A stretch of DNA of 5,411 nucleotides. Origin: MGIIb-O3 sp046710875. Its GTDB lineage: Archaea > Thermoplasmatota > Poseidoniia > Poseidoniales > Thalassarchaeaceae. Below, one piece after another: positions 1 to 5,411 of this stretch. The notes beneath the pieces are model-generated. The model was not told the origin of the DNA. It saw only the letters and a list, made by a program, of their open reading frames with translations, and did no database searches. The translations under genes were made by a program, and so were the position numbers. Each line of letters starts with the position of its first letter. Within the stretch, counting starts at the first letter, position 1. The stretch covers positions 1 through 5,411 of the forward strand of contig JBKEHQ010000083.1 in assembly GCA_046710875.1 (NCBI GenBank), given 5' to 3'.

Positions 1-9
1 TACTACCTT

Positions 10-1419
10 CTAATAATCTGGAAGGTAAACTACAACTATCCAAATTAGTATTGAAGATATGCTTGCAATGATGCACCCAATTATTGGAGATTGCATGGAT
101 AAAGAGTATGACATACCCGATGTCATTAAAATTGATAATGCATCAGAAAGTTCTAGAAACGGCCATATAAGTGCTATAAGTAGTAAAGAACCGGAGGAAG
201 AGTTCGATCTACGTAAATCAGAAACTAGGAAATGTAATGCCGAAGATGCCATTCCTACCGTAATTAATGATAAGGTTGGAAGCCATAACCACAATAATGC
301 ATCATAGGAATAATCATCTGATTTATTGCCAATTAAAATGAACCATGATAAGTATGTCAATGGAATTGGCAGAATCATAGAAGCACCCAAAAATGAACTA
401 ATTGGACGGATTTTCGATCCTAACATTATGTGCCACCATTTTCCACACTCTGCCTCATTGAATCGATTAATAATTGCCGGAGAAATAATACAAGTAATAA
501 ATGCAGGCAATAAAATAAGAGAGGATAAGATATCTACACTCAATGGTCCATTTCCTTCAATTAAGGAATAACTCAATAAAAGTGCTACTAAAGCTGGAGT
601 TGCCCGTCCAACAGTATCTGTAGGGTTTCGGATTTCCATCTTCATAGCCCAACTAGTCAAGTCCCTAATAGAAATCAAATTTGACGATGAATTGCATGTT
701 GGCATTTCAACTATTGTCCCTTCAGATTTACCTATTGATTCCTTTATTTTACCCTTTTTTCCAATTTTAATTATCCTATCTGCACATTTTATAACATCAT
801 TATTGTGTGTTGCAATGATTATTCCATGGCCCCTAGATGCCATAGTCCTAATCCAGTTTATGAAAAGAATACGGGCCGACTTGTCGAGGCCTACGCTTGG
901 TTCATCCAATAGAACAGGCATTGGTTTTGGACTAAAGATTGCAGGAGCGAGCCCGCAGATAACTGACAGGCGCCTTTTGAGGCCACCTGAAAGAAGCGAT
1001 ACTCTATCAGATTTTCGATGATTTAATCCCCAGTCTGATAATATCTGGCCTAATTTATCTGCATCACTATTTTTAGATGATTTCTCTGAGGCAATTAATA
1101 TCCTTTCTTCGACTGTTTCTTCTCCACATATGCCATCTTTTTGTAAAGTAACACCTATTTTAGGAATGTTGGATTGACGGCCTTGATGATTTCTAATTAA
1201 ATTTTGTGAATTTTCTTCTTCGTGAAAATATAATTCTCCATTCTTGAAAGGAACTATTCCAGCACATGACTCTATGAATGTTGACTTTCCAGAGCCATTA
1301 TCTCCTACTAAGACTACAATTTCCCCATAATTTAATTTAAAATTAACATCTTTTAAGACTTCTCGGGAACCCCGGAGGACATTTAGATCTTTGAGTTCTA
1401 ACAAAGCGTCCCCTACCAT
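10..1419 (-). CDS. ABC transporter: CcmA-like ATPase fused to CcmB-like permease
   Basis: This gene encodes a 469-residue protein ending in TAG that joins an ATP-binding cassette to a membrane domain. Seen, numbering from the Met at 1419: Walker A GDNGSGKST (39-47), Q-loop Gln93, signature LSGGLKRR (143-150), Walker B VLLDEP (169-174), D-loop VGLD (176-179) and H-loop His205, so the ATPase looks active. A Ser/Asn-rich linker (about 230-255) leads to six hydrophobic segments at about 275-288, 295-317, 342-364, 374-399, 411-432 and 446-466. The pattern around 322-345 (E-x-G, then a basic stretch before the third helix) resembles CcmB, the permease of the haem-exporter-like complex in cytochrome c maturation. 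CcmA and CcmB are normally separate proteins, so this would be a fused half-transporter that dimerises in the cytoplasmic membrane. An ATG at 1482 would add 21 residues, but the Met at 1419 sits directly before the conserved ALLELKDL start of the ATPase and avoids overlap with upstream signals. The ATPase call is firm. The CcmB assignment is tentative; another ABC-2-like exporter is possible. Confidence 0.85.
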   Translation of the reverse strand: MVGDALLELKDLNVLRGSREVLKDVNFKLNYGEIVVLVGDNGSGKSTFIESCAGIVPFKNGELYFHEEENSQNLIRNHQGRQSNIPKIGVTLQKDGICGEETVEERILIASEKSSKNSDADKLGQILSDWGLNHRKSDRVSLLSGGLKRRLSVICGLAPAIFSPKPMPVLLDEPSVGLDKSARILFINWIRTMASRGHGIIIATHNNDVIKCADRIIKIGKKGKIKESIGKSEGTIVEMPTCNSSSNLISIRDLTSWAMKMEIRNPTDTVGRATPALVALLLSYSLIEGNGPLSVDILSSLILLPAFITCIISPAIINRFNEAECGKWWHIMLGSKIRPISSFLGASMILPIPLTYLSWFILIGNKSDDYSYDALLWLWLPTLSLITVGMASSALHFLVSDLRRSNSSSGSLLLIALIWPFLELSDALSILMTSGMSYSLSMQSPIIGCIIASISSILIWIVVVYLPDY

Positions 1420-1510
1420 GAATGACCGTGTGAGGATTACCGTTTGAGTAATTCTATTGATGAGAAGTCCTATTTCATACAATCTCTTGGAAAGACTAGA
1501 GGTGACCCGG
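1420..1510. promoter_or_regulatory. Divergent intergenic region between the ABC gene and the rhomboid gene
   Basis: These 91 bases separate two divergently transcribed genes and must hold the promoters of both. I see no convincing archaeal TATA/BRE element. A weak TATA-like stretch, TATTTCATA, lies at 1471-1479 for the plus-strand gene. A small inverted repeat, ATTAC-N7-GTAAT, lies at 1436-1452, where a regulator could contact DNA just upstream of the ABC start. The ABC gene has no Shine-Dalgarno-like sequence before its Met at 1419 and may be leaderless. Confidence 0.4.
1501..1505 (+). promoter_or_regulatory. Ribosome-binding site of the rhomboid gene (GGTGA)
   Basis: GGTGA, preceded by AGA, lies five bases upstream of the ATG at 1511. 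It matches the classic archaeal Shine-Dalgarno core complementary to the 16S rRNA 3' end. It decides the start in favour of the ATG at 1511 over the in-frame ATG at 1457, which has no such site and would run the coding region through the divergent spacer. Confidence 0.7.
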
Positions 1511-2542
1511 ATGGATAATGATTTTAGATGGGACTTTCTAGAAATAAGTGATTATTTTTGGATAATAGTTACCTTCGCTGCTGCTATTTTACCATTTTAT
1601 TACGCCTATAAAGACAAAACAAGTGTGTCTTTAGCAATGGTCTTATCCCTATTATTAGTAAAATTTGTACAGTATTTTCTGGAATTATTTAAAGGTGGCA
1701 TTTTTTCATTCGAACCAATACATTTATTTGGATTAATTCCAAGTCTAATGAACGAATATGTTCACTTCCATCGATTTTTAACTTCAGCATGGCTACATGC
1801 TAATTGGATACATGTTTTGAGCAATATACTTGTAATAGCATTAGTAGGAGTTCCTCTTGAACAGAGAATGGGGGGAAAACGTTGGTTAGCAATATATTTT
1901 CTTGGATTTATGGGGGGCAATATTGCTTGGATTATTACGCATCCCGACTCGAATGTTCCTGCAATAGGCGCTAGTGGGGCCGCATTTGGACTTTTAGGAG
2001 GATATATGGCCTGCTGGCCCAATGATAAGATCGAATTTCCACTTCTTTTCCTAATAAGAGCTTGGCCAGTATGGATTATTGTATTTATACGACTAGGAAT
2101 AGAAATATTTCAAATTTATTCCATCCAGATTGAAACTGCAGGAGAAACCAATATAGCCCATATGGCCCATCTAGGTGGATTCTTTCTTGCATATATGTTT
2201 GCCAGATTTATTGCCAAGGGAGCCCCTAGTGCCCTTTATGATACGGAACAGAATTCTAGTAATTATTCTAGGCCGTCGGAGAAAGAAGAAGCAATAATTA
2301 AAGAAAGTTTATCCAAAGACCCTTGGAGTGAAAATGGAATTCCGCTAAGTGGTAATTCTTCAAGAATATTGAATATGCTAATACAAGAAGGAGATGAAAT
2401 AGAAACTCGTAGAGCATGGCTAGAAGAATTAGCAGAACATACAAAGTGTCCTATTTGCCAAAGTGGAGTCATGACTGAAATAAAAAATAATAATTGTAAA
2501 ATTAAGTGTTCCAATTCAAACAAGCATCTAAATTGGCCTTAA
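1511..2542 (+). CDS. Rhomboid family intramembrane serine protease with C-terminal zinc ribbon
   Basis: The 343-residue membrane protein should cleave transmembrane segments of substrate proteins within the lipid bilayer. Seen: the rhomboid HxxxxHxxxN motif at 96-105 (His96, His101, Asn105), Glu117 in the following loop, the nucleophile motif GASG with Ser155, and the catalytic His220 in AHMAHLGG. Ser155/His220 is the catalytic dyad, and the Asn and first His help form the oxyanion hole in this family. Hydrophobic segments fall at about 14-33, 38-60, 100-115, 125-142, 153-169, 177-195 and 215-235, which is a six-helix core plus one extra N-terminal helix. A hydrophilic tail of about 105 residues follows. 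It ends with CPIC (313-316) and CKIKC (329-333), four cysteines spaced like a zinc ribbon, probably in the cytoplasm. The start at 1511 is set by a GGTGA site. The subtilase gene follows 68 bases downstream on the same strand. The family call is very secure; substrates are unknown. Confidence 0.95.
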   Translation: MDNDFRWDFLEISDYFWIIVTFAAAILPFYYAYKDKTSVSLAMVLSLLLVKFVQYFLELFKGGIFSFEPIHLFGLIPSLMNEYVHFHRFLTSAWLHANWIHVLSNILVIALVGVPLEQRMGGKRWLAIYFLGFMGGNIAWIITHPDSNVPAIGASGAAFGLLGGYMACWPNDKIEFPLLFLIRAWPVWIIVFIRLGIEIFQIYSIQIETAGETNIAHMAHLGGFFLAYMFARFIAKGAPSALYDTEQNSSNYSRPSEKEEAIIKESLSKDPWSENGIPLSGNSSRILNMLIQEGDEIETRRAWLEELAEHTKCPICQSGVMTEIKNNNCKIKCSNSNKHLNWP

Positions 2543-2610
2543 AGCATTATTCTATGAACTAATATTGGTTGTAATTAAACGATAGACTACTGTGGGTCGG
2601 CTAGAAAGCC
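2543..2610 (+). promoter_or_regulatory. Spacer with possible promoter of the subtilase gene
   Basis: This 68-base gap lies between the rhomboid stop and the subtilase ATG. An AT-rich element, TAATTAAA, at 2572-2579 sits about 32-39 bases upstream of the ATG, a distance that would suit an archaeal TATA box driving a very short leader. No GGTGA-like ribosome-binding site is visible, which agrees with a leaderless or near-leaderless message. No long T-tract marks termination of the rhomboid transcript, so read-through is also possible. Confidence 0.3.
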
Positions 2611-5411
2611 ATGCGAATTAGTATAACGCCTATCTTTATTGTAATACTAATGTTAGTATTTGATTTATCAGCAGGAGTAGGTGGGCAAATTTACGAATCG
2701 GCTAAAGAAAGTAATTCTTTAAATGAAAATAAAGATATTGATAAATTTCCATTAATGTGCGGTGAAGATATTTGTGAGGATAAAAATAGATTACCTGTCA
2801 ATACACCTATTGATGCTGGAGTTCCAATCCAAGATTATGGATGGTGGCTAGAATATTGGTTAGATTTTGATGACAATGGAATGGACGATAGATTACAAAG
2901 AATTATCGCGGGTGAATCTGAATCTGAATCCAGAACTTCGATAATAGGTGCTGACGGTAAACCTACGGTAGCGATTATTATTCATTATGCTTGGCATCCA
3001 GGAAATAGTGATATTGAGAATATAAAAATAGTGCTTTCAAAACATGGTTGGAATGAAGAAGGTTCGTGGTTTATGCCAATGACAATATTGGATAATATAG
3101 TACTTGATCACGTCCCAGTAAGTGCATTGGTAGATTTATGGATGATAGAAGAAGTTGTTTTAATTGAACAACAAAATGTAATAATTCCATATTTGGATAA
3201 AGCATCAAAGGGATCTAAAATCAGATCATCAAATTCATATGCTGAGACAATGCGAGAATTGGGGTATGATGGATCTGACATAGTAATTGCAATATTAGAT
3301 ACAGGAGTAGATAATGAACATTTTTCCTTAGATGATTTTTCAGATACTAATAATGATAATAGCAATGATCCAAATGACTTAACGGATCCAAAATGGGTAG
3401 CTGGATGTGACGCTACTTCATTCTCTGGAAATACATGCTCTTCAGCAGGAGATGAAGATCCCGATGATGGAGATGGCCATGGAACTCATGTTGCGGGGAT
3501 TGCCCTCGGTACAGGAGATAGCGATAGAATAAACCAAGGTTATGCACCTGGAGCATATCTTGTTGATGTCAAAGTTATGACAGATGCAGGAGGATCGAAT
3601 TCTCAATCCATTCTTCAAGGCATTCAGTGGGCAACTACGAATGTAGATACAGATTGGGGAAATAATAAGTCCAGTAATGGAATAGACATAATGTCGATGT
3701 CATTTGGTAGTTCATCGAACCCTGCTGGTGAAGACGATGCAGGAGATTCTGGGACCAGTGCAGAAGCTACGGCAGTTAATCAAGCAGCAGAAGCAGGAAT
3801 TGTATGTATAGCAGCAATTGGCAATGACGGACAGAGAAGAGTTACTTCAGTAGGTGCTGCTGATTCTGCAATAACTGTAGGTGCAATTGACGATCAAAAT
3901 ACAATAAATAGAGAAGATGATAGTATCGCCTCATATTCCAATTCAGGGCCAAGAGAAGCTGATGATGATGATGATATCAAAGATGAGTTAAAGCCATGGG
4001 TAGTAGCCCCTGGTTCAGGAATAACATCTGCTGAGAATGCTCAATCATCATCAATAATACCGGGTTCGGAAAACAACAGAGCCGATGATGAATACACTTC
4101 AAAGGATGGAACTAGCATGTCAACTCCTGCCGTTGCGGGACTTGTTGCAATTATGCTTCAAGTAGGAATACAAGAAGGTTTAATCGAAGCAAAGAGTTCA
4201 GAAAATACTGAAATCATTAAAGATTATTTGATGAAATACTCTGAAAAGAGATCAAGTGCCACTCAAACTGTAGATGGTTATGCTTGGAATAATGAATATG
4301 GATTTGGAATAATTGATGGCAAGGAAATACTAAAGGGCATGTTTGGAGATTCTACTGGAGGTACCGGCCCAGTAGATCCCGGAACTGGTAATGAATCAGC
4401 GCCACCACCTGGTTCGGGAAATTGGGTCGAAATTGAGAGCCCGAGAGATGGTGAATGTCAATATGATCAAGACGAATTAGTTTGTAAAAGTTGGGTTATT
4501 GAAGGTGAAACATATAGAATCAGGGGGAATATAGATCAAGGAGAAGATAATGGAAGTATTGATGATGTATTAGTTCAAGTAACTTACAAATTCAAACCAT
4601 CAGATGATCAACCAGCAAAAGAAGAAATTTTGATTGGATGGCATATTCCTGAATTGACTTTGACCGGACAAAGTATTACAAATTGGACCACCACAGTAGA
4701 GATTCCAGAATTTACTGATGATGAAATAGATGCCACTCAATTATTCGTAAGAGTAGCAGCCAAAAATGAATTTGAACAATGGAGTAATATAACTAAAAAT
4801 AATTATGGAATTGGGCATATTGATTTTTCCTTAGAAAGTCCAAGTGGGCAAAATGAAATATCGGGCATAGTAGATGTAATGGGCAAATGGGAATCTGTTG
4901 ATGGTTGTACTATTCAATGGAGGCTAGGTACTAATGAATGGGAAGATGCAATTATAAAATTAAATGGCAATGGTTACACCTATACCGTTATGGAAAATGG
5001 AAAGAATGTAGAAAAGACTGGAATGATTGAAAATTCTGGCGAATGGTCATTTGATTGGGATACAAATAAAATAGAAGATGGCACACACAGAATGTCGGTG
5101 CGATCAATAAGTGGCAATGGAGTAATTTCCGAAGAAATTCGTCAACAAATAACAATTGACAACATACCTCCAAGCCCAGACTTGATGTTTAGAAGTTCGG
5201 CACTATCTATCGAAGAATATGGGATACCAGTTACTGATGTTTATGTCAATACTTTCTTGGAAATAAGAGGGACCATAAGAAATACTGGAGATATGGCTGC
5301 ATACGATGTTGGAATAATATTAGAGGAAGAAGGCGCAAGGAGAGATGAATATGTCATCCCTCAGATAAACAGTGGAGAAATCATAGATTTAGTCCTATAT
5401 TGGAATCCTGC
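2611..5411 (+). CDS. Secreted subtilisin-like serine protease (S8), multidomain, 3'-partial
   Basis: An open frame runs from the ATG at 2611 to the window end without a stop (933 full codons). The product is a secreted or surface subtilase that hydrolyses proteins outside the cell. Domains seen: hydrophobic signal peptide (1 to about 24); an EF-hand-like D-x-D-x-N-G-x-x-D motif (85-93); a prodomain-like alpha/beta stretch (about 118-190), probably an inhibitor/chaperone cut off on activation; and the S8 catalytic domain (about 205-580). The triad is complete: Asp230 in ILDTGVD, His290 in GHGTHVAG, Ser502 in GTSMSTPAVAG, with oxyanion Asn405 in IGNDG. After a Gly/Pro-rich linker (581-603) come two beta-sandwich, Ig-like modules (about 604-745 and 746-853) and the start of a CARDB-like module (from about 855, with RNTGDMAAYDVGI). 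Surface loops are very acidic, including five Asp at 451-455. Closely spaced Cys pairs (50/55, 266/276, 616/625) may form disulfides. The C-terminus, which might hold a membrane anchor or sorting signal, is outside the window. Protease family and secretion are secure; C-terminal module names are less so. Confidence 0.95.
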   Translation, partial: MRISITPIFIVILMLVFDLSAGVGGQIYESAKESNSLNENKDIDKFPLMCGEDICEDKNRLPVNTPIDAGVPIQDYGWWLEYWLDFDDNGMDDRLQRIIAGESESESRTSIIGADGKPTVAIIIHYAWHPGNSDIENIKIVLSKHGWNEEGSWFMPMTILDNIVLDHVPVSALVDLWMIEEVVLIEQQNVIIPYLDKASKGSKIRSSNSYAETMRELGYDGSDIVIAILDTGVDNEHFSLDDFSDTNNDNSNDPNDLTDPKWVAGCDATSFSGNTCSSAGDEDPDDGDGHGTHVAGIALGTGDSDRINQGYAPGAYLVDVKVMTDAGGSNSQSILQGIQWATTNVDTDWGNNKSSNGIDIMSMSFGSSSNPAGEDDAGDSGTSAEATAVNQAAEAGIVCIAAIGNDGQRRVTSVGAADSAITVGAIDDQNTINREDDSIASYSNSGPREADDDDDIKDELKPWVVAPGSGITSAENAQSSSIIPGSENNRADDEYTSKDGTSMSTPAVAGLVAIMLQVGIQEGLIEAKSSENTEIIKDYLMKYSEKRSSATQTVDGYAWNNEYGFGIIDGKEILKGMFGDSTGGTGPVDPGTGNESAPPPGSGNWVEIESPRDGECQYDQDELVCKSWVIEGETYRIRGNIDQGEDNGSIDDVLVQVTYKFKPSDDQPAKEEILIGWHIPELTLTGQSITNWTTTVEIPEFTDDEIDATQLFVRVAAKNEFEQWSNITKNNYGIGHIDFSLESPSGQNEISGIVDVMGKWESVDGCTIQWRLGTNEWEDAIIKLNGNGYTYTVMENGKNVEKTGMIENSGEWSFDWDTNKIEDGTHRMSVRSISGNGVISEEIRQQITIDNIPPSPDLMFRSSALSIEEYGIPVTDVYVNTFLEIRGTIRNTGDMAAYDVGIILEEEGARRDEYVIPQINSGEIIDLVLYWNP
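2914..2931 (+). repeat. Short in-frame hexamer repeat (GAATCT-like, three copies)
   Basis: Three consecutive copies of GAATCT (the last reads GAATCC) encode Glu-Ser-Glu-Ser-Glu-Ser at residues 102-107 of the subtilase, between the EF-hand-like motif and the prodomain. It is probably a flexible linker that can vary in length by slippage. Confidence 0.6.
3961..3975 (+). repeat. In-frame (GAT)5 trinucleotide run encoding penta-Asp
   Basis: Five GAT codons in a row encode Asp451-455 in a loop of the subtilase catalytic domain, between the oxyanion Asn405 and the catalytic Ser502. The location suggests an exposed acidic insertion, possibly binding calcium; being a simple repeat, its length may vary between strains. 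Confidence 0.7.

Noticed and set aside
59..1021. Three plus-strand open frames of 81-109 codons at 59-307, 326-571 and 692-1021
   Set aside because: They lie opposite the well-supported ABC gene, show no domain features or ribosome-binding sites, and are shadows of its coding constraint.
1420..1482. Longer ABC protein starting at the ATG at 1482 (minus strand)
   Set aside because: The extra 21 residues do not look like part of an ABC ATPase and would occupy most of the intergenic region; the Met at 1419 lies right at the conserved domain start.
1457..1510. Upstream in-frame ATG at 1457 as the rhomboid start
   Set aside because: It would overlap the longest reading of the divergent ABC gene and has no ribosome-binding site, whereas the ATG at 1511 has GGTGA at a proper spacing.
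1762..2523. Minus-strand open frames of 86 codons opposite the rhomboid gene (1762-2022 and 2263-2523)
   Set aside because: The opposite strand carries all rhomboid motifs here; these frames have no recognisable features.
2599..2610. Possible hairpin GGCT-AGAA-AGCC directly before the subtilase ATG
   Set aside because: A four-base stem is too short to call a regulatory structure or terminator, and there is no T-tract.
3108..3365. Minus-strand open frame inside the subtilase gene
   Set aside because: It is antisense to the prodomain and catalytic Asp region, with no independent evidence of coding.
4988..5173. Minus-strand open frame of 61 codons with a His/Phe/Leu-rich product
   Set aside because: It is antisense to the second Ig-like module; its composition is what antisense to Glu/Asn/Lys-rich coding gives.

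Overview
The window is AT-rich, and all three genes use ATA for isoleucine and AGA/AGG for arginine heavily. One gene carries a GGTGA ribosome-binding site; the other two have none that I can see. Together with the protein types (a secreted subtilase with Ig-like and CARDB-like C-terminal modules, and a rhomboid with a zinc-ribbon tail), this points to an uncultured marine euryarchaeon of the Poseidoniales (Marine Group II/III) kind. That assignment is an inference from style, not from a marker gene.

Layout: (1) Bases 10-1419, minus strand, encode a complete ABC protein. Its N-terminal ATPase has every canonical motif, and its C-terminal half has six hydrophobic segments resembling the CcmB permease of the haem/cytochrome c maturation exporter. 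(2) Bases 1420-1510 are a compact divergent intergenic region with a small inverted repeat and the ribosome-binding site of the next gene. (3) Bases 1511-2542, plus strand, encode a rhomboid intramembrane serine protease with an extra N-terminal membrane helix and a cytoplasmic tail ending in a Cys4 putative zinc ribbon. (4) Bases 2543-2610 are a short spacer. (5) From 2611 to beyond the window end, plus strand, runs a large secreted subtilisin-like (S8) protease. It has a signal peptide, an EF-hand-like motif, a prodomain, a complete Asp/His/Ser triad, and at least three C-terminal beta modules. This gene has no stop codon in the window and is 3'-partial.

The rhomboid and the subtilase lie in tandem 68 bases apart, so they may be co-expressed and act at the same membrane or cell surface, but the sequence shows no direct functional link. 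The ABC gene is transcribed away from them and is probably a separate unit. There are no tRNA or rRNA genes, CRISPR arrays or insertion sequences. No gap between genes exceeds 100 bases.
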